Shown in pieces: positions 32,899-44,261 of a stretch of DNA of 64,000 nt. Numbering within the stretch: the stretch's first letter is position 1; every line of letters starts with the position of its first letter. Source of the DNA: Janthinobacterium sp. FW305-129 (GTDB lineage: Bacteria > Pseudomonadota > Gammaproteobacteria > Burkholderiales > Burkholderiaceae_D); NCBI RefSeq assembly GCF_020858115.1, contig NZ_JACYMM010000003.1, forward strand, positions 516,016 to 580,015, given 5' to 3'. Both the position numbers and the translations under genes were made by a program. A model generated the notes under the pieces. That model saw only the letters and a list, made by a program, of their open reading frames with translations. It did not search any database and was not told the origin of the DNA.

Positions 32899-34764
32899 TT
32901 ATTTGCTGGTGCCCGGCACCCACACCGTGCCGATCGACAAGGTCGTCAGCTTTTTCTTGCGGCCATACCAGAGGTTGACCACGCCGCGCGACACGAACAC
33001 GGAGGAGAACATCGAGGTCAGGATACCCAGGCAATGCACGACAGCGAAGCCGCGCACGGGACCGCTGCCGAAGGCCAGCAGTGCCAGGCCGACGATCAGG
33101 GTGGTCACGTTCGAGTCCAGAATCGTGGCCCAGGCGCGGTCGAAGCCGGCGGCGATCGCCGCTTGCGGCGTATTGCCGGCGCGCAGCTCTTCACGGATAC
33201 GTTCATTGATCAACACGTTGGCGTCAATCGCCATGCCCAGCGCCAGCGCGATAGCGGCGATACCTGGCAAGGTCAAGGTCACCTGGATCATCGACAACAA
33301 GCCGACCAGCAACAACAGGTTGGTGGCCAGGGCCAGCACGCTGAAGGCGCCGAACAGCATGTAGTAGGCGATCATGAAGATGGCGATGGCGATGAAACCG
33401 TACAAGGTCGAGTGGAAGCCCTTGGCGATGTTTTCCGCGCCCAGTTGCGGTCCGATCGTGCGTTCTTCGATGACGGTCATCGGTGCGGACAGGGCGCCCG
33501 AGCGCAGCAGCAGCGCCAGTTCATTCGCGTTTTCCGCGCCGCCCATGCCGGTGATCTGGAAGCGCGAACCGAGTTCCTGCTGGATGGTCGCGACCGACAG
33601 CACTTCCGGCTTGCCCTTTTCAAACAGCACGATGGCCATCCGCTTGCCCACGCGTTCGCGCGTCGCTTCGCGCATCTTGCGTCCGCCGTCGCCGTTCAGA
33701 TCGATCGACACGGCCGCTTGCTGGTTCTGGTCGAAGCTGGCCGTGGCGCTGGAGATATAGTCGCCCGTCAGGATTACGTCTTTCGCCAGTACGACAGGGA
33801 CGCCCTTGCCGACGGTGAACAATTCCGAGTTGAACGGAATGGCGCTCGACAGTTCGGTGCCAGGCACGATGCTTTCATCGACCAGACGCACTTCCAGGGT
33901 CGCCGTGCGGCCGATGATGGCTTTCGCGCGGGCCACGTCCTGTACGCCAGGCAATTGCACCACGATGCGGTCGGGACCTTGCTGCTGGATCAGCGGCTCG
34001 GCCACGCCCAGCTCGTTGACGCGCTTGGAGAGGGTGGAGATATTCTGTTTCACGCCTTCGTCGATGGTAGCCTTCAGGGCCGCCGGCTTCAGGGTGATGT
34101 TCAATTTCAAATCGCTGCCTTCACCCGCATCGGCGAACGCCAGTTCCGACATCTGGTCGGACAGCACATTTTTTGCCTTCAGGCGCGTTTCCGCGTCGCG
34201 GAAGTTGATTTGCACACTGTCGCCCACGCGCTCGATGCCGGCGTGGCGGATATTCTTGTCGCGCAACACGCTACGCGCGGCGGACTGGACGCCCTGGACT
34301 TTCTTGTTCAGTACTGCTTTCGCATCGACCTGCATCAGGAAGTGCACGCCGCCGCGCAAGTCCAGGCCCAGGAACATGGGCAAGGCATGCAATTTTTGCA
34401 TCCACATCGGGGTATTGGCTTGCAGATTGACCGTCACGATATACGCAGGGTCGCTGGCATCGGGATTCAGGTCCTTTTCCAGCACCAGTTTCGCCTTGAA
34501 CTGGGTATCGGGATCGGCGAAACGCACGCGCACGGAGGCGAGGTTGCCAGCGCCATCCATGGTGACACCTTCCGACTTGACGTTTTCTTTCGTCAATATT
34601 TGCTCGACTTGCGTCATCAGCTCGCCCGTCACCTTGACGGTCGACTTGCCGCTGGTTACTTGCAGCGCCGGTGACTCACCGAAATAATTGGGCGCCGTAT
34701 AGAGTGCGCCCAGCAATAAGGCGACGACGATGATGATGTATTTCCAGGCAGGATAGCGATTCAT
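32899..34764 (-). CDS. secD: Protein translocase subunit SecD
   Basis: The 621-residue partner of SecF has TM1 (YIIIVVALLLGALYT), then a large periplasmic P1 domain with LGLDLRGGVHFLMQVD, IVVQLPGVQD and DVILTGDYISSATASFD. The C-terminal TM2-TM6 block starts near residue 450, with LGAENIAKGFHSTLYGF, LTLPGIAAIALALGMAIDANVLINERIREEL and VTTLIVGLALLAFGSGPVRGFAV. Asp in AIDANV is the proton-pathway residue known from the family. It lies between yajC and secF, the standard order. Confidence 0.97.
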   Translation of the reverse strand: MNRYPAWKYIIIVVALLLGALYTAPNYFGESPALQVTSGKSTVKVTGELMTQVEQILTKENVKSEGVTMDGAGNLASVRVRFADPDTQFKAKLVLEKDLNPDASDPAYIVTVNLQANTPMWMQKLHALPMFLGLDLRGGVHFLMQVDAKAVLNKKVQGVQSAARSVLRDKNIRHAGIERVGDSVQINFRDAETRLKAKNVLSDQMSELAFADAGEGSDLKLNITLKPAALKATIDEGVKQNISTLSKRVNELGVAEPLIQQQGPDRIVVQLPGVQDVARAKAIIGRTATLEVRLVDESIVPGTELSSAIPFNSELFTVGKGVPVVLAKDVILTGDYISSATASFDQNQQAAVSIDLNGDGGRKMREATRERVGKRMAIVLFEKGKPEVLSVATIQQELGSRFQITGMGGAENANELALLLRSGALSAPMTVIEERTIGPQLGAENIAKGFHSTLYGFIAIAIFMIAYYMLFGAFSVLALATNLLLLVGLLSMIQVTLTLPGIAAIALALGMAIDANVLINERIREELRAGNTPQAAIAAGFDRAWATILDSNVTTLIVGLALLAFGSGPVRGFAVVHCLGILTSMFSSVFVSRGVVNLWYGRKKKLTTLSIGTVWVPGTSK

Positions 34765-34859
34765 AGTGATTCAGCGTTCAGTGTTGAGCGTCGGAGGCGT
34801 CGCGAGGGGCGGCCGATAGCCGCCCCGGTCATCATTGCCGAAGCAATGACAGCGAGGAA

Positions 34860-35192
34860 TTACAGTGCCTTCAGGGTGCCTTTAGGCAGCAAGGTGGTAA
34901 TGGAGCTCTTTTGCACCGTGATTTCGGTGCCGGCCGCCACTTCGATGGTGACGTAAGCGTCCACTACCTTGACAACACGGCCCAGCATGCCGCCGGCGGT
35001 GACGACTTCGTCACCCTTGGCCAGCGCGTCCATCATCGCCCGTTGTTCTTTGGCGCGTTTTTGCTGTGGGCGGATCATCAGGAAATACATGACCACGAAC
35101 ATCAATACCAGCGGCAGGAAGCTGGTCAGGTTGCCGCCGAGGCCCAGGGCTTCGGTTGGGGCTTGCGCATAAGCGTTGGAAATGAAAAACAC
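34860..35192 (-). CDS. yajC: Preprotein translocase subunit YajC
   Basis: The 110-residue single-span membrane protein of the SecDF-YajC complex has an N-terminal region with the TM (TSFLPLVLMFVVMYFLMIRPQQKRAKEQ) and a cytoplasmic domain with GDEVVTAGGMLGRVVKVVDAYVTIEVAAGTEI. These match YajC closely. It lies 95 nt upstream of secD. TAGAAT (35238-35233, minus) about 40 nt upstream of the ATG is a possible -10, but no good -35 is seen. Confidence 0.96.
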   Translation of the reverse strand: MFFISNAYAQAPTEALGLGGNLTSFLPLVLMFVVMYFLMIRPQQKRAKEQRAMMDALAKGDEVVTAGGMLGRVVKVVDAYVTIEVAAGTEITVQKSSITTLLPKGTLKAL

Positions 35193-35293
35193 GGTGACTC
35201 CAGTTCTAATCAGTTTGAAAAAATAGCGCTGTATTCTAGCATTGGCTATACGTCATAACCCGAATTGCAGCCATGGCAACTTTAAATGGGGCT

Positions 35294-35316
35294 AAAAAAG
35301 CATTATGCAATGCTTT
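35294..35316 (-). terminator. Rho-independent terminator between tgt and yajC
   Basis: AAAGCATT (35297-35304) pairs with AATGCTTT (35309-35316) around ATGC. On the minus strand TTTTTT follows. It separates queA-tgt from yajC-secDF, which are often one operon in other proteobacteria. Confidence 0.75.
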
Positions 35317-35388
35317 ATCGCCCCCGTCCAAGCACCAATACACAAAACTTCCGGCCATGCTGTTGCCAGAGCGCAAGCTAAGGTTTTC

Positions 35389-37586
<2,198 letters not shown>

Positions 37587-37764
37587 GCGTTTTGCTTCAA
37601 AAGTACGTCAAAAATGATTAGGAGTGCGCAATGGAACATCTGGCACTATACTGTGCGCCTATACAGGCATTACAATAATCCGCCGCAACAATTTACAACT
37701 GCGGTACGCACAGGGTGTGCCGGACAACCCTCTATTTTACGCTAGCGGCACCAAAACCTTGCAT

Positions 37765-39867
37765 ATGTCCGATCCCAAGCCCGATCTTCCTCCCACAGCC
37801 AAGCCTGCCGCGAAGCCGAAAGCCGTCAAAAAGGTGGTCAGCACGGAAAGCCGGCTGGCCAAGCTGGGCTTGCGCACGGATATGGACCTGGTGCTGCACC
37901 TGCCGATGCGCTACGAGGATGAGACCAAGGTCTACACCATCCGCGACGCCTGCCTGCGCGGCGGCGAGTCGTGGCAGGTGGAAGGGGTCGTCACCAAGTG
38001 CGAAGTCAACTTCAAGCCGCGCAAGCAGTTGCTGGTGACGATCGCCGATGAAACGGGCAATTTGCTGCTGCGCTTCATGAATTTCTACGGCAGCCAGGTC
38101 AAGCAGCTGGCCGAAGGCACGCGGGTGCGCGCGCGCGCCGAACTCAAACACGGTTTTTTCGGCGCCGAGATGGTGCACCCGACGTATAAAGTGGTCAACG
38201 AGGGCGCGCCGCTGCCCACGGCCCTGACGCCCGTGTACCCGTCCGGCGAAGGCCTGTCGCAGCACGTCCTGCGGCGCGAAATCGCCGACGCCATGCGCCG
38301 CATCGACTGGCAGGACACCTTGCCGGGCCAGCTGCTGCACGACATGCAGCTGTCGCCTTTCCGCGCCGCCGTGCACCTGCTGCACTATCCGCCGCAGGAC
38401 ATCGATGAAAGCGCGCTGATGGACCGTTCGCATCCGGCCTGGGTACGCATGAAGTTCGATGAACTGCTGGCGCAGCAGCTGTCGCTCAAACGCGCCCAGC
38501 GCGCGCGCCGCTCGAAAGGCGCCGCCTCGCTGCCCGTCGTCGGCACGCTGTCGGATGCCTTCGGCGCCGCCCTGCCCTTCAAGCTGACGGGCGCGCAGGC
38601 GCGCGTGCTCGAGGAAATCCGCGCCGACCTGCGCCAGCCCTACCCGATGCAGCGCCTGCTGCAAGGCGACGTTGGCAGCGGCAAGACGGTCGTCGCCGCC
38701 CTGTCGGCCACGCAGGCCATCGACAGCGGCTACCAGGCCGCGCTGATGGCGCCCACGGAGATACTGGCCGAGCAGCACTTCCGCAAGATCGCCGCCTGGA
38801 TGGAGCCGCTGGGCGTGAAGGTGGCCTGGCTGACGGGCAGCCTGAAGAAAAAAGAAAAGACGGCGGCGCTGGCCCTGATCGAATCGGGTGAAGCGCAGCT
38901 GGTGATCGGCACGCATGCGCTGATCCAGGACAATGTGCTGTTTGCCAAACTGGGCCTGGTGATCGTCGACGAGCAGCACCGCTTCGGCGTGGGCCAGCGC
39001 CTGACCCTGCGCAACAAGGGCGACAGCGCGGCCGTGCCGCACCAGCTGATGATGTCGGCCACGCCGATTCCGCGCACCCTGGCCATGACGTATTACGCCG
39101 ACCTGGAAGTGTCGGTGATCGACGAGCTGCCGCCCGGACGCAGCCCCATCGTCACGCGCGCCATCGACCAGAACCGCCGCGACGAAGTCATCGCCCGCGT
39201 GTACGCGGCCGCGCTGGAAGGCCGGCAGGTGTACTGGGTCTGCCCGCTGATCGAGGAATCGGAAGCGCTGCAGCTGCAGACAGCCACCGACACCTACATG
39301 ATGCTGGCCGAGGCCCTGCCCGCGCTGCAGGTGGGCCTCGTGCACGGCCGCCTGAAGCCGGCGGAAAAGCAGGAGGTAATGGACGCCTTCATCGCCGGGC
39401 ATATCCACGTGCTGGTGGCCACCACCGTCATCGAGGTGGGCGTCGACGTGCCGAACGCCTCGCTGATGGTGATCGAGCATGCCGAGCGCTTCGGCTTGTC
39501 GCAACTGCACCAGTTGCGCGGCCGCGTGGGACGGGGATCGGCGGCCAGCGTCTGCCTGCTGCTGTACCAGGGCCCGCTGGGCGGCGTGGCGCGCCAGCGT
39601 TTGATGACCATGCGCGAGACGACGGACGGTTTTGAAATTGCCCGCCGCGACCTGGAAATCCGCGGCCCCGGCGAATTTCTCGGCGCGCGCCAGTCCGGCC
39701 AGGCCATGCTGCGTTTCGCCGACCTGGAAACGGATCAATGGCTGGTAGACCAGGCGCGCGACGTGGCGCACGATTTACTGCACGCCACCACGGCGGCTGC
39801 CGCAGCCACCGTGGAAGCGCACCTGGCGCGCTGGCTGGGCGGGAAAGAGGAATTCCTGAAAGTCTAG
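37765..39867 (+). CDS. recG: ATP-dependent DNA helicase RecG
   Basis: RecG reverses stalled replication forks and migrates Holliday junctions. The roughly 700-residue protein has an N-terminal wedge/OB domain (LRTDMDLVLHLPMRYEDET), helicase motif I GDVGSGKTVVA, the RecG-type motif II DEQHRFGVGQR, motif III MSATPIPRTLAM and the C-terminal TTVIEVGVDVPNA, HQLRGRVGRG and GEFLGARQSG. The start is uncertain. ATG 37765 lacks a ribosome-binding site and is preceded by a Lys/Pro-rich tail, and the frame stays open to 37624. A TTG at 37759 is an alternative. Confidence 0.95.
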   Translation: MSDPKPDLPPTAKPAAKPKAVKKVVSTESRLAKLGLRTDMDLVLHLPMRYEDETKVYTIRDACLRGGESWQVEGVVTKCEVNFKPRKQLLVTIADETGNLLLRFMNFYGSQVKQLAEGTRVRARAELKHGFFGAEMVHPTYKVVNEGAPLPTALTPVYPSGEGLSQHVLRREIADAMRRIDWQDTLPGQLLHDMQLSPFRAAVHLLHYPPQDIDESALMDRSHPAWVRMKFDELLAQQLSLKRAQRARRSKGAASLPVVGTLSDAFGAALPFKLTGAQARVLEEIRADLRQPYPMQRLLQGDVGSGKTVVAALSATQAIDSGYQAALMAPTEILAEQHFRKIAAWMEPLGVKVAWLTGSLKKKEKTAALALIESGEAQLVIGTHALIQDNVLFAKLGLVIVDEQHRFGVGQRLTLRNKGDSAAVPHQLMMSATPIPRTLAMTYYADLEVSVIDELPPGRSPIVTRAIDQNRRDEVIARVYAAALEGRQVYWVCPLIEESEALQLQTATDTYMMLAEALPALQVGLVHGRLKPAEKQEVMDAFIAGHIHVLVATTVIEVGVDVPNASLMVIEHAERFGLSQLHQLRGRVGRGSAASVCLLLYQGPLGGVARQRLMTMRETTDGFEIARRDLEIRGPGEFLGARQSGQAMLRFADLETDQWLVDQARDVAHDLLHATTAAAAATVEAHLARWLGGKEEFLKV

Positions 39868-39874
39868 GAGCGCC

Positions 39875-40000
39875 CTACATGCACATCCAGAAGCGGTTCG
39901 CCAGGTCCAGCATGAAGTCGGGACGCAGATAGGCCAGGTAGACGATGGCCAGCAGCGCGGCGCCAGCCAGGCGCCATAACCATGTGCGCCAGCTGGCCAT
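39875..40000 (-). CDS. Small single-span membrane peptide (41 aa) coupled to an MFS gene
   Basis: The frame MASWRTWLWRLAGAALLAIV, then YLAYLRPDFMLDLANRFWMCM, gives one hydrophobic helix at about residues 9-26 between aromatic and basic residues. I do not recognise the family. Its ATG 40000 shares one base with the TAA stop of the upstream MFS gene (TAATG), which is classic translational coupling, and codon use resembles its neighbours. It could be an accessory peptide of the transporter, or an independent small membrane protein. It ends 8 nt from the convergent recG stop. Confidence 0.6.
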   Translation of the reverse strand: MASWRTWLWRLAGAALLAIVYLAYLRPDFMLDLANRFWMCM

Positions 40001-41214
40001 TACGCGGCTACCGCCACGCGCTTGACGGCGCGCTCGTCGATGGGCAGGTTGATCAGCGCGGCCAGCAGCCCCAGCCCGATGGTGATCATCCACACGATGT
40101 GATAACTGCCCTGGTGTTCGTACAGATAGCCGCCCAGCCACGCGCCAAGGAAACTGCCCACCTGGTGCGAGAAGAACACCATCCCGGCCAGCATCGACAA
40201 ATGCTTGACGCCAAAGATGCCAGCGATGATGCCGTTCGTCAGCGGCACGGTCGACAGCCACAGCACGCCCATGCCGGCGGCGAACAGGTACACCGACCAC
40301 GCCGACAATGGCGCCAGCAGGAACACGGTGATGACCACGGCGCGCGTCACGTAGATGGCCGACAGCAGGTAGCGCTTGGCTATCTTGCCACCGAGTTTAC
40401 CCGCATAGTAGGAGCCGACGATGTTGAACAGGCCGATCAGGGCCAGCGCCGTGACGGCGATGTTCGGATTCATCAGGCCCTGATCCTTCAGGTAGGCGGG
40501 CAAGTGCACGCCGATGAACACCAGCTGGAAACCGCAGACAAAATACCCTGCCAGCAGCAGCCAGAACGAGCGGCTGGCGATGGCTTCACTGAAGGCCGCG
40601 CCAACGCTTTGCTGCGGGCCGCTGGCGTGCGAGACGGGTGGCTCGCGCAAATAAAAGGCCATCGGGATCATCGCCAGCAGCACCAGCGCGGCCAGCACAT
40701 AAAAGGCGTTTTGCCAGCCCACGGCGGAAATCAGCTGCTGCTCCACCGGCATCATCAGAAACTGGCCGAACGAGCCCGCCGCAGACGAGATGCCGAAGGC
40801 CCACGAGCGCTGCTCGGGCGGCGCGCTGCGGCCGATGATGCCGCTGATGGCGCCAAAGGCCGTGCAGGCCAGCGCCAGGCCGATGAAGATGCCGGAACCG
40901 ACGATGAACAGGGTGGGCTGCGTCATCAGCGCCATCCACACGAGGCCCGCCATGTAGCTGATGGCGCCGACGATGACGACGCGCATGGTGCCGAAACGGT
41001 CGGCCGCCATGCCGGCGAACGGGCCGAAGACGCCCCACATCAGGTTTTGCATGGCCAGCGCCAGCGAATACGTTTCGCGCGTCCAGCCGTTCGCTTGCGA
41101 GATCGGCTGCATCCAGAAGCCCAGGCCGTGGCGCACGCCCATCGCCAGGGTCAGGACGACGCCGCTGGCGATGAGGACAGTCTTCAGGCTGGGACGCGAT
41201 GCGTGCAATGTCAT
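40000..41214 (-). CDS. Major facilitator superfamily transporter (OxlT/MCT-like)
   Basis: The 404-residue protein has 12 predicted membrane helices. The first loop WMQPISQANGWTRETYSLALAMQNLMWGVFGPFAGMAADRFGTMRV resembles the oxalate/formate antiporter-like (OFA/MCP) MFS group, with DRFG as the loop 2-3 motif. RSAPPEQRSWAFGISSAAGSFGQF is the helix 4-5 region. The substrate cannot be predicted. ATG 41214 has AGGAA 5 nt upstream. It follows a Gfo/Idh/MocA oxidoreductase gene by 11 nt, and a 41-residue membrane peptide gene overlaps its end. Confidence 0.88.
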   Translation of the reverse strand: MTLHASRPSLKTVLIASGVVLTLAMGVRHGLGFWMQPISQANGWTRETYSLALAMQNLMWGVFGPFAGMAADRFGTMRVVIVGAISYMAGLVWMALMTQPTLFIVGSGIFIGLALACTAFGAISGIIGRSAPPEQRSWAFGISSAAGSFGQFLMMPVEQQLISAVGWQNAFYVLAALVLLAMIPMAFYLREPPVSHASGPQQSVGAAFSEAIASRSFWLLLAGYFVCGFQLVFIGVHLPAYLKDQGLMNPNIAVTALALIGLFNIVGSYYAGKLGGKIAKRYLLSAIYVTRAVVITVFLLAPLSAWSVYLFAAGMGVLWLSTVPLTNGIIAGIFGVKHLSMLAGMVFFSHQVGSFLGAWLGGYLYEHQGSYHIVWMITIGLGLLAALINLPIDERAVKRVAVAA

Positions 41215-41225
41215 GGGATTCCTGT

Positions 41226-42215
41226 TCACGCCTGGTCGGCTTGGTAAACGAGGCCGATCTGGCCGCGCATGGTATCGAGGTTGCGCATCAGCGCCACGCT
41301 GTCGGCGTGTGGCATGACGGGGCTTTCCAGCAGGCCGGCGCGGATGCAGCGCATCGCTTCGATGGCCTCGTGCGCATAGCCATTGCCCAGGTGCGGCGCG
41401 GCGACGACGCGGCGTTCGCCATCCATCGTTTCGACGATCAGCTGGTCGGGCTTGTAAAAACGGTTGGGCAGGCGGATGCGCCCCAGGCTGCCGGAAATGG
41501 TCATTTCCGTCGGCGTCTGCGCGCGCAGACTGCAGGCGCAGGACGAGGTGCCGCCACCCGCGTGCAGCAGCGAGAACACCACCTGTTCATCGACGCCGGT
41601 GGCGCCCATCTCGGCAAGCGCCTGCACCTGCGATACCGGGCCGAGGAAGAAGGCCGCCATCGACAGCGGATAGATACCCACGTCGAGCAGCGCGCCGCCG
41701 CCGAGTTCCGGATTGAACATGCGGTGCTCGGGCGGGAAATTGGCGACAAAGCCGATATCGGCCTGCACTTGCCGCAGCACGCCGATTTCGCCGCTGGCGA
41801 TGATGCGTTTGGCTTCCTGCACGGCGGGCAGGAAACGGCTCCACATCGCTTCCATCAAAAACAGCTTTTTCTCGCGCGCCAGGTCAACCACGGCCAGCGC
41901 CTCGCGCGCGTTCATGGTGAACGGCTTTTCGCACACGACGTGCTTGCCGGCGGCCAGGCACATCAGGGCATTTTCCGCATGCAGGGTGTGCGGCGTGGCG
42001 ATGTAGATCACGTCCACGCCAGGATCGTCAGCCAGCGCCTGGTAGGAGCCGTGACAACGCTCGATGCCGAATTCGGCGCCGAACGCTTGCGCGCCGGCGG
42101 CGCTGCGCGAGGTGACGGCCGCCAGCTGCGCTCCAGGCGCGTCGCGCAAGCCATTGGCCATCGCGCGGGCGATCTTGCCGGTGCCGAGGATGCCCCAGCG
42201 GACGGTATGCTCCAT
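41226..42215 (-). CDS. Gfo/Idh/MocA family NAD(P)-dependent oxidoreductase
   Basis: The 329-residue protein has an N-terminal Rossmann fold (VRWGILGTGKIARAMANGL, VDVIYIATPHTLHAENA), the family EKP motif with catalytic Lys (HVVCEKPFTMNAREA) and a C-terminal substrate domain (GGGALLDVGIYPLSMAAFFLG). This family oxidises or reduces sugars, inositols and related compounds; EAMWSRFLPA is common in dihydrodiol-dehydrogenase-like members. Substrate is unknown. It sits between DUF3025 and an MFS transporter with short gaps (3 and 11 nt), suggesting one transcript. Confidence 0.92.
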   Translation of the reverse strand: MEHTVRWGILGTGKIARAMANGLRDAPGAQLAAVTSRSAAGAQAFGAEFGIERCHGSYQALADDPGVDVIYIATPHTLHAENALMCLAAGKHVVCEKPFTMNAREALAVVDLAREKKLFLMEAMWSRFLPAVQEAKRIIASGEIGVLRQVQADIGFVANFPPEHRMFNPELGGGALLDVGIYPLSMAAFFLGPVSQVQALAEMGATGVDEQVVFSLLHAGGGTSSCACSLRAQTPTEMTISGSLGRIRLPNRFYKPDQLIVETMDGERRVVAAPHLGNGYAHEAIEAMRCIRAGLLESPVMPHADSVALMRNLDTMRGQIGLVYQADQA

Positions 42216-42218
42216 GCT

Positions 42219-43034
42219 CTACTCTCTTTCTGTGCCTGCTGCCTTGCGCTTCGGGCGGAACACCGCCGCGTCATTGTAAAAATCGTCGTCCTGGCCTTCG
42301 CACCAGCCGGGCAAACCGAGCACCGGCAACGGCGTGAAGTCCGCCGTGGTGAGGCCTTGCTGCGCCAGATCCTGCGCCACCCGCTCGTCGAGCCAGGCGC
42401 GCCGTGCCGCGTCGTCGAGCGCAAAGTAAGCGTCGCCGGCAAGGATCACGCGCGTATGCGCCGTGATGGCCTTGCGCGGCGCTACCAGTTTTTCCATCAG
42501 TGCGTGGCCGAACAGCCAGACTTCGGCGTCGCCGCCTGCGCCAAATTTATCACGCTGCGCGATGAACGCGCTGCGCCAGTCGTGCCCGCGCAAGGCCGCT
42601 TCCAGCGCGCGCCCCGCATCGCTGTCGCGCAGCACCAGCAAGGCGGAGTTTTCATCGAAAATGGTCGCGCCGTCGCGCGCGGGACCACGCGATTTACCGA
42701 CGCCGGACAGGGCGATCTGCGCGGCCTGCAGCGCATTCAACTGCCGCTTGATGCGCGGGAAAGTGAGCCACACGAGTGCGTTGAAAAAATCGTGCAGATT
42801 GTCGCGCGTGGGCACGCCGCCCGTGGCGCCGATGAACTCTTCGTAGGCCATGCCTTCGGGCAGGTCCGCTTGCGGCACGAAGGCCAGCGGCAAGCCGGAC
42901 GGATTGCGCAAGTCCAGCGCCCGCGCACGTCCGTTCAGCGCCGCGATCACCGTGTCGCGCTGCAGGTCCAGCTGCCGTCGCGCCGGCAGCACCGTGGCAA
43001 ACCAGGGGCGGGTCCAGTCTATCGATGGCAGCAT
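42219..43034 (-). CDS. DUF3025 domain-containing protein
   Basis: The 271-residue protein has IDWTRPWFATVLPARRQL, YEEFIGATGGVPTRDNLHDFFNALVWLTFPRIKRQLN, DENSALLV, WLFGHALMEKLVAPRKAITAH and PLPVLGLPGWCEGQDDDFYND. These blocks match DUF3025, a betaproteobacterial family of unknown function. It starts 6 nt after the pyrC stop and ends 3 nt before the oxidoreductase start, so it belongs to the pyrC transcription unit. Confidence 0.9.
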   Translation of the reverse strand: MLPSIDWTRPWFATVLPARRQLDLQRDTVIAALNGRARALDLRNPSGLPLAFVPQADLPEGMAYEEFIGATGGVPTRDNLHDFFNALVWLTFPRIKRQLNALQAAQIALSGVGKSRGPARDGATIFDENSALLVLRDSDAGRALEAALRGHDWRSAFIAQRDKFGAGGDAEVWLFGHALMEKLVAPRKAITAHTRVILAGDAYFALDDAARRAWLDERVAQDLAQQGLTTADFTPLPVLGLPGWCEGQDDDFYNDAAVFRPKRKAAGTERE

Positions 43035-43040
43035 GAACGC

Positions 43041-44093
43041 TTAGACCATTTTCCAGTTGATCTGTTCGCCCGCGTTGAGCGGAATCACGTGGCTGTCGCC
43101 CAGCGGCAGCGAAGCCGGCAAGGTCCAGCTTTCGCGACGCAAGGTGATGGTATCCGTGTTGCGCGGCACGCCGTAGAAGGCCGGGCCGTGGAAGCTGGCG
43201 AACGCCTCCAGTTTATCGAGCGCGCCGGCCCGTTCGAACGCTTCGGCATACATTTCCATCGCGTGCAGGGCCGTATAGCAGCCGGCGCAACCGCAGGCCA
43301 TTTCCTTGGCGCCTTGCGCGTGCGGCGCCGAATCGGTGCCGAGGAAGAAGCGCTCGTCGCCGCTGGCGGCTGCCGTCATCAGCGCCAGGCGGTGCTCTTC
43401 GCGCTTGAGGATGGGCAGGCAGTAGTAATGGGGGCGGATGCCGCCCTTGAAAATCTCGTTGCGGTTGTACAGCAGATGGTGCGCCGTGATGGTGGCGGCG
43501 ATCGGGCCTTCCGCTTCAGCCACGTACTGCGCCGCATCCTTGGTGGTGATATGCTCGAACACGACGGACAGGGCCGGGAAGGCGCTGCGCAGCGGACGCA
43601 TCACGCGTTCGATGAAGACGGCTTCGCGGTCGAAAATGTCGATTTCCGGATCCGTCACTTCGCCGTGCACGAGGAAGGGCATGCCCACTTCCTGCATCAC
43701 TTCGAGCACCTTGTAGCAATTCTTCAAATCCGTCACGCCCAGGTCGGAATTCGTCGTCGCGCCCGCCGGATACAATTTGACGGCCTGCACGATGCCGCTG
43801 TCCTGCGCGCGGCGGATTTCCTCGGGCGAGGTGTTGTTCGTCAGGTACAGCACCATCAGCGGATCGAAGTTCACGCCCTCCGGCACGGCGGCCAGGATGC
43901 GCTCGCGGTAGGCGCTGGCATCGGCCGTGGTGGTAACGGGCGGCTTCAGGTTCGGCATGACGATGGCGCGACCGAACTGGCGCGCGCTGTGCGGCAGCAC
44001 GCTGGCCATGACGGCGCCATCGCGCAGGTGCAAATGCCAGTCGTCTGGACGGGTGATGGTGATGGAATCTGGGGTGTGATCGGGTGTGGACAT
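43041..44093 (-). CDS. pyrC: Dihydroorotase (class II)
   Basis: The third step of pyrimidine biosynthesis is the reversible cyclisation of carbamoyl aspartate. The 350-residue amidohydrolase has the zinc site [10 protein letters not shown] (HxH), the carboxylated lysine in [15 protein letters not shown], histidines in [10 protein letters not shown] and FEHITTKDA, and the catalytic Asp in LGTDSAPH. These match the short proteobacterial PyrC (about 348). It is first in a run with DUF3025, Gfo/Idh/MocA and MFS genes. Confidence 0.97.
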   Translation of the reverse strand: MSTPDHTPDSITITRPDDWHLHLRDGAVMASVLPHSARQFGRAIVMPNLKPPVTTTADASAYRERILAAVPEGVNFDPLMVLYLTNNTSPEEIRRAQDSGIVQAVKLYPAGATTNSDLGVTDLKNCYKVLEVMQEVGMPFLVHGEVTDPEIDIFDREAVFIERVMRPLRSAFPALSVVFEHITTKDAAQYVAEAEGPIAATITAHHLLYNRNEIFKGGIRPHYYCLPILKREEHRLALMTAAASGDERFFLGTDSAPHAQGAKEMACGCAGCYTALHAMEMYAEAFERAGALDKLEAFASFHGPAFYGVPRNTDTITLRRESWTLPASLPLGDSHVIPLNAGEQINWKMV

Positions 44094-44214
44094 GGCGGCT
44101 GCTCTCAGGCGGTCATTGCGGATAGCGCCATTTTACCAGCCGCGGGGCTGCCTTTGCGGCCAGACTGCCGGAGGCAAACCGGACGCAAACCGGACGCAAG
44201 CGTGCTGTCAACGC

Positions 44215-44244
44215 AAAAACGGCCGGTGGAAACCGGCCGTTTTT
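44215..44244 (-). terminator. Rho-independent terminator of the glt operon
   Basis: AAAAACGGCCGGT (44215-44227) pairs perfectly with ACCGGCCGTTTTT (44232-44244) around GGAA. It lies 18 nt past the gltL stop. Just beyond is a tandem 11-bp repeat GCAAACCGGAC (44174-44184 and 44185-44195). Confidence 0.92.
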
Positions 44245-44261
44245 ATCAAGAAAACCTGGGA

